NCBI GenBank assembly: GCA_946811695.1
Contig: OX328125.1
Coordinates: 52,341,446 to 52,405,445, forward strand
Length of the DNA: 64,000 bases
Direction: 5' to 3'
Source: Gonocerus acuteangulatus
Lineage: Eukaryota; Arthropoda; Insecta; Hemiptera; Coreidae
Part shown: positions 13,106 through 23,699 of the stretch, in pieces
Layout: every line of letters starts with the position of its first letter
Position numbering within the stretch: the first letter of the stretch is position 1
Position numbers and translations under genes: made by a program
The notes under the pieces: model-generated
What the model saw: the letters and a program-made list of their open reading frames with translations, nothing else
Database searches by the model: none
Told to the model about the DNA's origin: nothing

Positions 13106-13813
13106 TTAGCATGGTTCCTCCCTCCCTCCATAGGGAGGAAACCCGTTTATTAAGTAGACCTCATGACTCAATCTGGAAGTGCCATCCAGATGTTTGACAT
13201 TCATCTAATCTATGACAGGTAAATTTTGGTTCCGTTTGGAGCTAGGGAAGTACTAGAAATAAAATATTTCATTAACAGGCATGAAAGGTTTTTGGATTTT
13301 AGTATGTTTTGTAAAATATCTCGAAAACGGTTAGGAAATCGTAGTAAGTCTAAGGTGACCATTCGAACGCTTACTAAATTCTGTACAAAAAAGTACGATG
13401 TAATTTTTTAATTTTTGATAGGGCGATGTTAATCGGAGAAATAAGGACTTGAAAATTTGCAATTGTTAGTTTTGATCTTTAGAACGGGTTTTACCTAAAG
13501 TTTTAACTGGTTGTTTCTCATTTTAATTTTATTTAACAGTAGAACAAGTATTTGAATAAAACAAGGTAAGAAAATGTGAAAAATTGTTATAATGTATCCA
13601 AGAGCGAACGTTGAGTAAGTGGGGGAAGTCGCCATGATACTGTCAGCTTCTTGTTGTGGCGCCCTAAATCTATTTTCCCTTTCAGATTTTGTTTTATATT
13701 TTTCACGAAAGGTCAAACCCCACTAATAACTGATACTATTCCTTTACTAATAGCACTAGGGATATGAATGGAACTGTGCTAAGGCGACGTAGTTCCTGCG
13801 AGTCGGACTTTTT
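13106..13813 (-). mobile_element. Helentron-like (HINE-type) repeat, diverged copy a
   Basis: It starts TTAGCATGGTTCCTCCCTCC with a hairpin (GGTTCCTCCCT / AGGGAGGAAACC) and ends GTTCCTGCGAGTCGGACTTT. Both ends match the better copies at 35464 and 44847. Internally it keeps the ATATCTCGAAAACGGTTAGG block but has lost the (TA)n core. It is placed on the minus strand because the hairpin plus CTAA would be the 3' end of a Helitron-type element. Confidence 0.6.
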
Positions 13814-14029
13814 ATTCTAAGGATAACAGTTTCTTATTTCTTGAAAACATTTTTTCATGTAATGATAATATACTTCCAACTAAGTACTCTTAAATAATCA
13901 ATCGGTTTCATGTCTTTAGCACATTCGGAAGGAATATTAGCACTCATGAAACAATTTTTGAAAACCTTTTTCAAAACTTCTTCGATCCTAACCACTAGAT
14001 ACCGAATATGAACCTTATTAAAATGTATG

Positions 14030-14032
<3 letters not shown>

Positions 14033-14101
<69 letters not shown>
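14033..14101. repeat. (TA)n microsatellite
   Basis: A TA tract of about 65 bases with a few TATG interruptions at its left edge. Confidence 0.97.
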
Positions 14102-14102
<1 letters not shown>

Positions 14103-14164
14103 TGGGTTTTCCCAAAATAAATGGCCAAACTTCAGGATTCGATGCAGGATGAAAAAAAGTCTTT

Positions 14165-14276
14165 TGGCGTATATCTCAAGTCCCAAACTCGGGTACGCAC
14201 TAAATATTTTATCTTTGTTTGAGGGTTGGATTCAGAGTCCCAGATTGTCCCTAGGTCCACTCAGCCTTTAATTAAT
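14165..14276 (+). mobile_element. tRNA-derived SINE family C, 3' fragment
   Basis: GGGTTGGATTCAG, GTCCCTAGG and CAGCCTTTAATTAA match, in order, the 3' half of the SINE at 18125-18297 (which lies on the minus strand). The tRNA-like head is absent. Confidence 0.6.
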
Positions 14277-14285
14277 TTAATGGGG

Positions 14286-14493
14286 GAGGCATGGTGACCG
14301 TGAGTGCTAAGGCATATGCATTCCGTGCCTATGGTTGTGGGTTCGATTCCCACTAGGGTTGGTGGTTTTTCTTTCGAAAAAAGAAAAGGCATCACCCCTA
14401 TCCCTGGGTAGAAAAGGGTGGTAACCTATAGATAACCCGTCCTAAATTTTGTTGTTAATAATAAATGGACGTTAAAAGTTAAATAAATAAATT
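14286..14493 (+). mobile_element. tRNA-derived SINE family B, copy 1
   Basis: The head has a pol III B box (GGGTTCGATTCCC near 14339), then a body with TTTCTTTCGAAAAAAGAAAAGG (a short hairpin), GGGTGGTAACCTATAGATAACC and an AATGGACGTTAAAA tail ending in TAAATAAA repeats. Further copies lie at 40481, 14795 (reverse) and 44402. Confidence 0.8.
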
Positions 14494-14794
14494 TAATGGG
14501 TACCTGCAAAGGGAATCCCACCTTGGCTTGATAACAATAATTTCTATTAATATTTAAAAATGTGTTTATTTTTATATTAAATTAGATATGTGAGTATTAA
14601 ATGAAAAATACCCAATAAAATAATATATTTTATATGAAAAATTGATGACTTAAATAGGATATTAATATAAAAGAGATTTGGCTATAATTTTGAAAAAAAT
14701 TGATAAACAACACTCTAGATTTTTATGTAACTAATCTTAAACATTTTGGTGTCATTAATCAAGGGACTTTAAAATGTATTATTTTTTTTTTTAA

Positions 14795-14955
14795 TTTACA
14801 TTTTAACATCCATTTATTATTAACTACAGATTTTAGGACGTGTTATCTATAGGTTACCACCCTTTTCTAGCCAGGATAGGGGTGATGCCTTTTCTTTTTT
14901 CAAAAGAAAAGCCACTATCCTTAGTGGGAACTGGAACCACGACCTTTGTTGGAAC
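14795..14955 (-). mobile_element. tRNA-derived SINE family B, reverse copy
   Basis: Reverse complement of the family B body: TTTTAACATCCATTTATTATT, then ATCTATAGGTTACCACCC, then CTTTTCAAAAGAAAAG, then a decayed B box. The 5' end of the tRNA head is missing. Confidence 0.75.
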
Positions 14956-15181
14956 CAGGCACCCACGTTAAAAATAAAGTAATACAAAAAAAATAACGTA
15001 ATGTAAACATGACTAATATTTCCGTCCATATCCTACCTGTAAGAAAGAAAATAAATTCAATCTTAAAATAAAAGAAGAAACAAAATAGCTATAATTGTTA
15101 TTTTTATATTATTGATCTTGTAATCTAGACTTTTAATCTCTTTTTAATTTAAATAATGCATTTAAATTAATTTTTTTACAG

Positions 15182-15347
15182 ACATACTTTCCGGTTTGGT
15201 TAAATGCTGATATAATTCCTGGACCAGTTAATGCCTCTCGAGAAGTTGTAGACCCTGATTACTTTTTAAGCACCTGTATATCTAGATACCCATCAGCAAC
15301 TATTTCTGTAGGCTGGTCTACAAGATTGGAAAAAGGATCAACAGAAG
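15182..15347 (+). CDS. FAM151: FAM151 exon D
   Basis: 166 bases with acceptor TTTTTTTACAG. It begins in phase 0 and ends one base into a Gly codon. It encodes YFPVWLNADIIPGP, then NASREVVDPDYFLSTCI and ATISVGWSTR. These are the WLNADI.GP and SVGW signatures of FAM151/menorin, which form later strands of the barrel. Confidence 0.96.
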
Positions 15348-16001
15348 GTGATAAATTTAGTTTTATCTTTCAAATAATATAAATTGACTTGTCAATTTTT
15401 ACTGAAAGAGCTCCTAAAAAATTCTAGTAATTTTTATTTTATTATATTTTTTTAAATTAAATCAAATGCTTTTTTTGTTTAAATGAAATGATATTTTAAT
15501 CACAAAATTAATTTTTTGCTATTTGTGTAAGTGTTTGTTTTCCATGCACAAGGGAGTGAGATTGGCCCAGAGAGCACTCATCTCATATTCTGGAGAAGCA
15601 GAGTTCAAACCTCAGGCCTGCACTTAAGATTTTAGCTTCTAAAAGCTTGGTCATTCAAAGGTTGTTTTCAGGGTCTTAGACTATTCTTAGGCCCAAGCAG
15701 CTTAATAATTAGCTAATTTATTAGGTGAAAATCAGGCAGCCGGAGCTTAGTACTGACCATACTAACTCGCTAGTGTGATACATGGTTAGGAATCAGAAAC
15801 CTTTACAGTATCTGCCCATCTGGGCCCCCTTGGCCTGTTATGGACTGATTTTTTTTCCCATGGACATTAGTTTTTATAAAGATAAAACCTGACATAACTT
15901 GGCTTGGTGGCTTCTATCTCTAGCTACTTCAAAGTACTAAAACAAGATAGTGGTTTTTAGTTAGATTTACAAACAGTAATAGCTCAAGAAAGTGTAATGG
16001 T
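15348..16001 (+). other. FAM151 intron D-E, left part, with a possible tRNA-like SINE
   Basis: Between about 15555 and 15835 there is a moderately GC-rich block with a B-box-like GAGTTCAAACCTC at 15609. It may be a decayed tRNA-derived SINE of another family, but no second copy exists in the window. The rest is featureless AT-rich intron. Confidence 0.35.
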
Positions 16002-16204
16002 GGGTCTCCCCGAGCTCTAGTGGCTAATGCCTTGGATTTTCATGCGGGAGATGGGTATTCGAGTCCTGCATGCTGCAGGGATTTTTCTCATTTCAGGGTC
16101 TGGTGAGTAAATTTCCTGCAGCACCATGGATATTTAGGAAATGTGGTAACCAGAAGATAGCCCTGTGTTAATGGCCTACTAGTTGGTGCACCGTAAAAAA
16201 AAAG

Positions 16205-16232
<28 letters not shown>
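16002..16232 (+). mobile_element. tRNA-derived SINE family A, diverged copy
   Basis: GGGTCTCCCCGAGCTCTAGTGG (A-box region), a decayed B box GTATTCGAGTCC, the TTTTCTCATTTCAGGG block, and a GTGCACCGTAAAAA tail with about 30 A. It aligns over its whole length with the better copy at 29725-29921. Confidence 0.75.
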
Positions 16233-16235
<3 letters not shown>

Positions 16236-16329
16236 CAATGGCTAATGAAGATAAAATGGCATCTGAAAGGTTTGATTACTGCTGAACACTTAGATCAAAT
16301 ACCTGCCACACCACTAGCTTTAAATCTGG

Positions 16330-17346
16330 TCCCACGAAACAATTTTTATTCATTTTCCTTATTTTGGTGAATTTGTTCTCATTTTTTTATGGCACTTCTG
16401 CATCTTTGTCATAAGTACTGGGCAATATACATGGTGCCACCCTTTTTAAAAATCCTTGGTGCAGTAGGGAATCTTTTTAGAGAGGCCATTCTTCATAAGA
16501 TCAAGTTCGTTAACCAGCAGAATCCGTCTACCATAGCATGGTTTTTGGAGCAAAATTCACGCAAAAAAAATCATTAAGCTTACATCATATGCTTGTAAGT
16601 ACTCGTTTTATAGGCTTCTTGGTCTAGGAAAACGAATGAAACCATTTTTAAGACAATAGCCTTAACCGTTTTTGAGAAAAGTTAAAAAAATAGTTGTTGA
16701 ATCAAGTTTTTGGTTTGGATACTTAGAATCATGGGATTCAGTTAAAATATTTTCTGCATGTTTGAAATTCATATAAACAAAGATGTTTAAATTTCGGTTA
16801 TGTTTGGAGTTAAGTAAGGATTAGAATAAAATATTTAATTATAAGACATGAAAAGTTTTGGGAACTTCGTATATTTTCCTTAATATACGATATCGTGGTA
16901 AGTGGACAGATACCATTCGAAAGCATACTAAATTCTTTATAAAAAAGATTCTGAAGCAACTTTCGATTAGGCGATGTCAAACGAAGAAATAAGTGCTTAA
17001 AGCTTCAAATGTGTTTGTTTTGTTCTTTTGAACGGGTTTTTCCTTTTTTTAAATCTCTATTTAATAATTTTTTTTTTCTTTTAAATTGCATTTACCTGTA
17101 AAATTATTATTATGGTAAAAGAAAATAAGAAACAATAAGCAGTGTGTTTCTAGAGCGAACCTTGACAAGGCCACAGAGTCATTTTTGTGTCAGGTAGACT
17201 TACAACCGTGACCTATTTGGGGTCATAAATTATTTCATGAAAGGTGAAAATTATAACTGTTTCTATTTCAACCTTTCCAAATGACATTAGGGATAAGAAC
17301 GGAACCGCGCTAAGATTATGCAGTTCTTGCGAGTCGAACTTTTTTA
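16330..17346 (-). mobile_element. Helentron-like (HINE-type) repeat, copy b
   Basis: It contains CAAGTTCGTTAACCAGCAG, GTAAGTACTCGTTTTATAGG, GGATTCAGTTAAAATATTTT and the terminal GGAACCGCGCTAAG plus GTTCTTGCGAGTCGAAC in the same order as copies c and d. The hairpin end is not recognisable at the left, so this copy is truncated there. A further small fragment lies at 17460-17620. Confidence 0.65.
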
Positions 17347-17381
17347 TTTTGTTAGCAAATTCCATTTTAAAAACATCGTAG

Positions 17382-17450
17382 TTTTTTTTTCCTTTTTTTC
17401 TACGGTGCATCGTAAAAAATAGATCATACATCTTGGCCATTAGCGCCGAA
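17382..17450 (-). mobile_element. SINE family A, 3' tail only
   Basis: Reverse complement of the family A 3' end: poly-T, then CTACGGTGCATCG, and CTTGGCCATTAGCGCCG. Confidence 0.6.
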
Positions 17451-18124
17451 AACAGGTCATAATCCTAACACTATAGTGCTTTCTGTTTTGCATTAATAAA
17501 CTTCCATGTATGCTTTTTATAGGTACTTTGACGTGAGGAAGTGGATGAAACTTCCTCAATGTCATATCTTTAACCATTTTTGAGAAAAGTGTTTTCCACC
17601 AAGTTTTTAGTTTCGCCACTAAAAAAATAAATCAGTCCCGTAAAAAGCCATGAGGGCAGATACTATAGAGGTATTTGATTCATGACCATACGGCACAGTA
17701 GGGAGATAGTAACTACACATTAGTACAATGCTCCGGCTACCTGATTTCCCCCCTTTGCAGGTACCCATTAATAAATTAACACATTTGCTTTGTATTGGCT
17801 TCCACTGAAGTACGGTGGACAAAATAGCCAAAATCCCTTAACTTACGATGGCTGTAACTTTCCAAAAAAAAAAAAAAAAAAAAAAGAAAGAAAAACACAT
17901 AGTCCATTAGATGCACAGAAATTAGACAAACTATTAGAAAGTACGTCCCATAACGTATACTAATGAATGAAAGTCGGCATACGGGACACAAGTGTCATGT
18001 ACCCAGCCTGATAAAAAAGTTAAAAACGTGTATATGTTTTGTTCAGAGTGTTAAGGGAACCCAGGCTAATGCATAAATTGTTTTAATATGGACCATGAAG
18101 CCCACTAAAATTTTGTGCCAAAGC
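17451..18124 (+). other. FAM151 intron D-E, middle part
   Basis: It contains the small Helentron-like fragment noted under copy b and a poly-A run at 17865-17885. Small reading frames here show no recognisable domain. I find no gene. Confidence 0.45.
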
Positions 18125-18297
18125 CAACATGTTAATTAAAGGCTGGGATGGCCTAGGGACGGCCAGGGAAGCTGAATCCAACCCATGAACGAAGACAATA
18201 GAAGATAAATATCTTCAGTACTTACTCGGGATTTGAACTCAGGTCCTCCAGCATATTAGTCCAGTTCACTACCACTGAGCTAACCTTGCCAAAAACG
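18125..18297 (-). mobile_element. tRNA-derived SINE family C
   Basis: Read on the minus strand it starts with GGCAAGGTTAGCTCAGTGGT (A box), then GAGTTCAAATCCC (B box) about 50 bases later, followed by a non-tRNA body ending CAGCCTTTAATTAA. The head resembles a tRNA, but the body and a second fragment at 14165 show that it is a SINE and not a tRNA gene. Confidence 0.75.
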
Positions 18298-18351
18298 TTC
18301 TACTGACTTAAAACTTTTTTTGCATGTCCAGCATTCATTCATCAAAACACA

Positions 18352-18353
<2 letters not shown>

Positions 18354-18419
<66 letters not shown>
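18354..18419. repeat. (TA)n microsatellite
   Basis: A TA tract of about 65 bases. The mariner element is inserted at its right edge. Confidence 0.97.
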
Positions 18420-18420
<1 letters not shown>

Positions 18421-19678
18421 GAGGTAAGGTCCAAAAGTTTCCAGCCTGGGATAGAAGGAAAGGTGAAAGAAAAAAACTGGTTTTACTGTTTTTCAATATA
18501 TTCTCCTCTAAGTTCAACACACTTAATGCAACGCTTTGGCAACATTTCTATACCATGAAAAAATAATTTTCTTCTTTGTTAAAAAAATGTTCTTCCACTG
18601 CTTCTTGGAGCTCTTCGTCGGTGTTAAATCGCCTTCCACGAAGGTCAGATTTTAACTTTGAGAAAAGGTAGAAATCGCTAGGGGCCAAGTCTGGGCTGTA
18701 GGGTGGATGAGAGATTTCTTGGAATCCACAGTCCTTCACAGCGGCCTTGGAAATCAATGCTGTGTGTCGTGAAGGAGGCGGACACCTCTGCTTAACTTCC
18801 CTCGCCTCTTCTCTTTAATGGCGTCTCGTAACCGGTGAAGTAGGGCTGCATAATATTCACCATTCATTGTGGTATTCCTTTCTTTAAAATCTATCAGTAG
18901 TATTCCTTTACAGTCCCAAAAAATTGTGGCCATTACCTTTTTTGTTGACTGCGTGACTTTTGCCTTTAAAGGAAGCGCTTCTCCATTCCATGGACTCTCT
19001 TTTGCTGAGTGGGTCATAATATAGAACCATTGTCTCATCCCCAGTTACAATTGAGTCCAAAAAATTCCTTGGGTCGGCATTATATTCGCGTAAAAATTCA
19101 TTGGGACAGTGAACTCGTTCCTGTTTTTGAGCAGCTGAAAGAATTTTTGGAACCCATCTTGCACTAACCTTATTCATATGCAAATGTTCGTTGATGATCC
19201 TCAAAACACTTGTTTTTGAAAGCCCTAACCTCGCTGCTATTTCCTTGGTTTTTAGTCGCCAGTCAGACAGCAATTCAGATTCCACAAGTTGGATTGTTTC
19301 AGAAGTGACAGCTTCCAATGGGCAACCGGGACGTGGGTCATCTTCTAGACTTTCTCTCCCTAACTTAATTAATTTTGCCCATTCTTTCACTGTGGAATAC
19401 GAGGGGGAGGACTGCCCGTATGCACAATCCAAGCGCTCTGTTATTTGCGCAGGAGTAAGACCCTCTTTACAAAAGAATTTAATTACCGCACGGTACTCGA
19501 GTTTGAACATTGTAAAAATGGGGAGTTTCCTTCAAGGCTGGACACTGACTGACAAGACTGAGGAAGTGCGGGCGATGGGTATGGAGTGAGCAGGCATGGA
19601 CCTGCATAGGCGTGCAGGTCCCGGCATGTTTGAAGGAGGGGAAGCAGGACAGGCCAGAAACTTATGGACCTTACTACT
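18420..19678 (-). mobile_element. mariner-family DNA transposon (dead copy)
   Basis: A 1,259-base element between TA dinucleotides (18418-18419, 19679-19680). The terminal inverted repeats are about 28 bases: left CGAGGTAAGGTCCAAAAG, right (reversed) AGTAGTAAGGTCCATAAG, followed by TTTCnAGCCT or close variants. The length and one transposase frame on the minus strand are normal for mariner. Confidence 0.9.
18548..19510 (-). pseudogene. mariner transposase, broken by two frameshifts
   Basis: The start at 19510 gives an N-terminal helix-turn-helix region (FKLEYRAVIKFFCKEGLTP, EIAARLGLSKTSVLRII), then TGDETMVLYYD with the first catalytic Asp. The frame then shifts near 18960-19040, and the next frame (to 18754) carries WDCKGILLIDF and the second Asp in LLHDT. 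A second shift near 18755 leads to PPYSPDLAPSDFYLF with the third Asp. So all D,D34D motifs are present but spread over three frames. The copy cannot make a working transposase, but could still be moved by one in trans because its ends are intact. Confidence 0.88.
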
Positions 19679-19680
19679 TA

Positions 19681-20062
19681 TGTGACATTTGGTACAGAGG
19701 AAGTATTATAAAATAGTTTCTTTGCAATGAGCAAACTTTTTTTAAAAAAAAAAAAAAAAAAAACTTAAAAATAGTTCAAGTGAGTAAATTTCTTACAATA
19801 GAGGTCTGGATATAAATGTTGATAGGACCACCTCAACCAAAGAAACAGTAATTTAAATTTTGAAAGTGTTGGTTTTATTTGATTCTAAGCTTCCAAATCA
19901 TATCAGATATGAGCATTATATAAAACACACTATGAAGATGAATTTCCTGTGTCAGACCTTCTAATTCACATAATCGAAATGCAAAAAGAAATTGATATTC
20001 TTAGAAGTCTGCTAATTTTTTTATTTTATTATTAATTTATTTTTTTTTTGTTTTGTTTTCAG
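19681..20062 (+). other. FAM151 intron D-E, right part
   Basis: It contains a poly-A run at about 19745-19763 and ends in a long T-rich acceptor (TTTTGTTTTCAG). There is nothing else that I recognise. Confidence 0.6.
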
Positions 20063-20269
20063 GAAGTTACACACAAAATGACGTGAACACAATGACAGAG
20101 GCATTAAATAAAAACAAGGTGCTTGAGGGTCCAGTTACATTTGCTGTGAGAGCTGCTCTTGCTGCTAGATCGGTGGACATTTTAACAACTCTTGTTAAGT
20201 CATCTACTCCCGAATCTACTACCCTTACCATCTGGTCAAGTAGTGACGATGATGTGGTAGATGTGGAAG
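20063..20269 (+). CDS. FAM151: FAM151 exon E
   Basis: 207 bases, residues 196-263. It encodes SYTQNDVNTMTEALNKN, then GPVTFAVRAALAARSVD and TLTIWSSSDDDVVDVE. The PVTFAVRA.LAA stretch and TIWSS fit the last barrel strands of FAM151. It ends one base into a Gly codon at donor GAAG/GTAAAT. Confidence 0.95.
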
Positions 20270-20380
20270 GTAAATTTATTTATGCCTATAAAGTTTCTTT
20301 TTGACTGTAGGACATTATATGAGAGCAACTAGATTTATAAGTTATGTACTCTGTTTGGTGAAGGTAAGGATGTTAATAAC

Positions 20381-21794
20381 TAGAGCCCGGAAGTTAGGAA
20401 AAATGCCTTTTTTATCTGACTGGATATATTGAAGAATCAGATAGAGATACGTATGTTTTCGAGCATTTAGGAAGAGTAGAGTCAATTTTCATTTTGCCTT
20501 TTTTGCCTATTTTGGCTTTCTTTGGCTATTTTGGCGGGGTTTTTTTCCCTATTTTAAGATTAAAAGCCTTTCTTTTTTTCCTTTTTTGATCGATATGCCA
20601 TTTTTATTTCTGCAATTTCACATTTCAAATAGCAGATAATGAATTGTTATACATCGAAGACAAGTTCGTACAAATTAAATTACATACTGCCATCACAAAT
20701 ATCTATCTAGAATATAGTTCCCTGTAAATCTTTTATTCATTCGAAATGGTCCCACAGTGGCACAGTTGTTCACCAATTTATTCATGTTACTCTTGCCGGA
20801 TGGAATATGGCATGACGATGTCCTAATTTTCACACTGATCCGGGAACTTACACGAAAAAAAAAACCAGCTAAAGCCTTGAAAGTTCTCTTTCCTAAAACC
20901 TCACATGCCTAGCCCATGGCCTACACAAAATTGCTGAAGAGATAAGAAGTATCCTCAGGTGCATAATTTAGTTTCGAAAACCAAGTAAATCTTCCTGAAA
21001 TCATCCTCCCAAATCCGGGGTCTCAAGGACGTGGCACCAGAGTTCTCTTTACCTCCATAGCCAGTTCTCAGCAGATGAAGAACCTGGATCTCAGCAGTCA
21101 TGTATTACAGCAACAATGGACAAGATACGTGAGGTAGTTGTGACGTATCAGTAGACGAAGTTGCTTTAGTTGCGACGTTGTTGGACCATAACGAGCTCAG
21201 CAACGATCTGGCATTCATAAACATTATGATGTGATAACGGAAGCAATCTTGAAGATAGAGAAATGAGATGATCTGTTGATATTATCTATGGCGATCTTCG
21301 AAGATGAAGTAAATCAACTACTGCAAGTTCCAAGAGATAAATGGAGCAGTGATAGTGAAAAGTCTAAACGTGTTCTGATTCCTAATGTAGACATTAAAGA
21401 ACAATCGTGATGTTCTGAAGGGTGAAAATTTTGTTTTAACTGGGATGTGTCCTTCCTATTACTTCAGTGGAAGTAGAACGTTCCTTTTCCATGATGTAAA
21501 ACATTCTTTCTGACTGGCATCTTTCTATGACAGTTGATACATTGAAAAGCACCTTGTTGTTGCTTGTAACCAAGGAAAGTAAGATTAAGTGAACTAATTA
21601 TGTGATAAATTGATAATAAAGAAACGAATGAGTATTTGAAATACACATTTTTATTATTTATGAGTAAGATTCCTCTTTGCATTCACTCCTAAAAAATGCC
21701 TATTTTAATTACAGTACTGCCTATTTTCAGTATTTTAAGTGCCTTTTTGCCTGCCTATTTCAACCAAAAATAAATGCCTAACTTCCAGGCTCTA
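20381..21794 (+). mobile_element. hAT-family DNA transposon, degenerate (1,414 bp)
   Basis: The terminal inverted repeat is TAGAGCCCGGAAGTTAGG (right end reversed: TAGAGCCTGGAAGTTAGG), with an 8-bp direct duplication TTAATAAC at 20373-20380 and 21795-21802. Subterminal regions are filled with TTTGCC-type short repeats, common at hAT ends. A dimerisation-domain remnant is present inside. It lies in FAM151 intron E-F. Confidence 0.9.
21449..21592 (+). pseudogene. hAT transposase C-terminal dimerisation domain remnant
   Basis: The frame reads VLPITSVEVERSFSMM, then a stop, then NILSDWHLSMTVDTLKS and a Leu-rich helix before TGA. The P.TS.E.ERSFS signature is the conserved start of the hAT dimerisation domain. 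The internal stop and the lack of a recognisable catalytic part upstream mark it as dead. Confidence 0.82.
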
Positions 21795-21802
21795 TTAATA
21801 AC

Positions 21803-23461
21803 GATAGATTCCAGAAAATACCTGACTACTTATCCCAAGAGGAAGCTAATCGACAAATTTATATTTATATAGTTTTGCTATTTCTTTTTAATTCTCAAAA
21901 ATGTGGTATGTCAATTGACCATTTGCCTATTTCAATAATTAACTACATTTGAGTAAAGGGTCAGTTAATTATTAGTTATTTATTTTTAGCATACATTTCT
22001 TTTATCTCTATTCTCCTCATTATGACGTTGACACTAAGATACAGTCCGAAAGAGTTGACCAGAAATAGCTCACAACAAAAACCTGCCTTTTAAATGTGCA
22101 TGTCTATATCTTTCTGCCTGCACTCAACAAGGTGCAAAATTGGTTCTATTTTGATTAAATTTGTTACAAAAGTACAAACATAAGTATAGTAAGGGTTTTG
22201 TCTTTGTATCTTAATAAAACTAAATTTTCTATAAGAACATACGTTTTATTTTTGCCAACGTTTTGGCTTAAAATTAAAAACTTCATCAGGGCTGTAAAAC
22301 AAGGAGAACAGAGTTAATAAGTAATTTATATACAGATGAAATGAAAGGAAAAAAATATACCTAGGCGAGGATGAATGATACATCTTCATGTATGAATAAT
22401 GTTTCAAAAGTTATTGAAATTTAATTCAAAATGCCTATCAAAAATAGTTTTCTCTGGTATTTAATTTATCTTAAAGCATGTCTTATGAAGAAATTAAGCT
22501 TACCATATTTGAACAAGAGTGTTTGTACAAAAAAGTTAAGCACAAATAAATTAGACTTTATTTCTTTCATAGAAAAATGTAATTCAAAATTAATACATTA
22601 GGGTTTTTTTTTTTCACGAGACTAACGATGTCTACTCATTGGGGCGACTAAGCCTGCAGAAATCATTTACATCTGCATTAAAGGTACTTATTCAAATGTT
22701 AGATAATAACTTTCATCGATTACAAACTTTTACCAGTTTCAAATATAACAGTATGCCATTAAATAGAGCACATTTAACTCTAGTGTAGTATCTTGGTGAC
22801 ATTGATAAGAAAACCCAAATTCTTTTAGAGGAGATATTGCCACAAGTAAACTATCAATTTCAATGTAACCAAGACCTTAGACTAGAGCTAAATCTGCTCT
22901 ATGTATTGGTATCATGTTATCAGGAAATGTTTGTAGTCCTTTAAAGCACTTTGGTGGATGTAAAATTGGGAGTAATGAGCATCAAATAAACACTTTTGTA
23001 GACCAAATGGACATTTTTTTTTAACTGAATATCTGAAAATTTTCAGAAGTCTCCAAAGAATATAGTTCCATTATATCGATGGTCACAGGGAATAAGTTGG
23101 TTATCTCCTAAGACTCAAACATAGTGTAAAGAAGTCACTAACTCACAGCCTTGATCATTCACGACAATTTCTTGGCATCTCGTAAAATAGCGTGTTTTCT
23201 CTCTTAAAGAGGTTTCCTAAAAAGTTGATATTTTAAACTTACCAAAACCTGTGATCATCAATATTTAAAAACAGTAAATCGAAATAGTCCTATAAATACT
23301 AAGAATAGTTACTCATTAGACACATTTTTATGCCTGGAGATATGTCTCTTTGAAGAGATCTGTTGTCTTCTTTGGCAAGTTATTTATTGAATAGCTTTAA
23401 ATTTGTTCAAACGAACCTCTTAATTATGTATTTTGTTCTAATTTGATTCAATATATTCCAG
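21803..23461 (+). other. FAM151 intron E-F, right part
   Basis: AT-rich. Apart from the hammerhead-like motif at 22254-22293 I see no element end, ORF or exon. It ends in the acceptor AATATATTCCAG. Confidence 0.5.
22254..22293 (-). ncRNA. Degenerate hammerhead-ribozyme motif
   Basis: On the minus strand: CCCTGATGAAG, a weak stem II, then GCCAAAACGTTGGC. The CTGATGA core is intact but GAAA has become CAAAA and the stem II arms pair poorly. It closely parallels the better motif at 36984-37024 and is probably the decayed 5' or pLTR piece of a PLE-type element. Confidence 0.5.
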
Positions 23462-23631
23462 GCATAAAAGAGCTGATTAAAAAGGTAGGAAGGGATAGCG
23501 TTTACCTAGATGTGCCGAAAGAAATGTATGATAAAATCAACAGTGAACATCCTTCAAGCTCTTCAAAGATATCTATTCCCAGCGTCGCTCTCATCTCTGC
23601 GATATCACTTCTCCTCTTCACCTTTCTGTAA
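23462..23631 (+). CDS. FAM151: FAM151 terminal exon F
   Basis: It encodes GIKELIKKVGRDSVYLDVPK, then a Ser-rich stretch (HPSSSSKISIPS) and the hydrophobic end VALISAISLLLFTFL before TAA at 23629. A small-residue Ser cluster followed by about 15 hydrophobic residues at the very C-terminus is what a GPI-anchor signal looks like. A tail-anchored membrane segment is the alternative. The preceding VYLDVP motif is conserved in the family. Confidence 0.95.
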
Positions 23632-23691
23632 TCATATGAGGCACCTGATATTGCTGATTTTATGAAAAAGTCATATGACAAAGTGAAAAGC

Positions 23692-23697
23692 AATAAA
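23692..23697 (+). promoter_or_regulatory. Candidate polyadenylation signal of FAM151
   Basis: AATAAA 60 bases after the stop codon, in AT-rich sequence. Other AATAAA copies follow farther downstream (for example near 24913), so the true 3' end is open. Confidence 0.45.
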
Positions 23698-23699
23698 TT

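Larger units (their letters stand above)
4807..23697 (+). other. FAM151: FAM151/menorin-family gene (six visible exons)
   Basis: Exons at 4807-4863, 10093-10209, 12412-12659, 15182-15347, 20063-20269 and 23462-23631 join in one frame. Each intron starts with GT and ends with AG after a pyrimidine-rich stretch. From the ATG at 4812 the product is 319 residues, close to FAM151B length. Family hallmarks: VTWVHAVNS (40-47), LEADI (62-66), PIMAHPP (84-90), GIKLDFK (113-119), VWLNADIIPGP (144-154) and SVGW. FAM151 proteins have a DUF2181 domain placed in the PLC-like/GDPD TIM-barrel superfamily; C. elegans menorin (MNR-1) shapes sensory dendrites. The last 25 residues are Ser-rich then hydrophobic, like a GPI-attachment signal. 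That would need an N-terminal signal peptide, which is not seen, so a further 5' exon probably exists outside the window. Introns of 2.2-5.2 kb are full of transposons. Confidence 0.9.

Noticed and set aside
12976..13197. 73-codon ORF in a FAM151 intron
   Set aside because: Overlaps the start of a Helentron-like repeat and has no recognisable domain.
18230..18297. tRNA gene on the minus strand
   Set aside because: tRNA-like head of SINE family C; the body matches the fragment at 14165.
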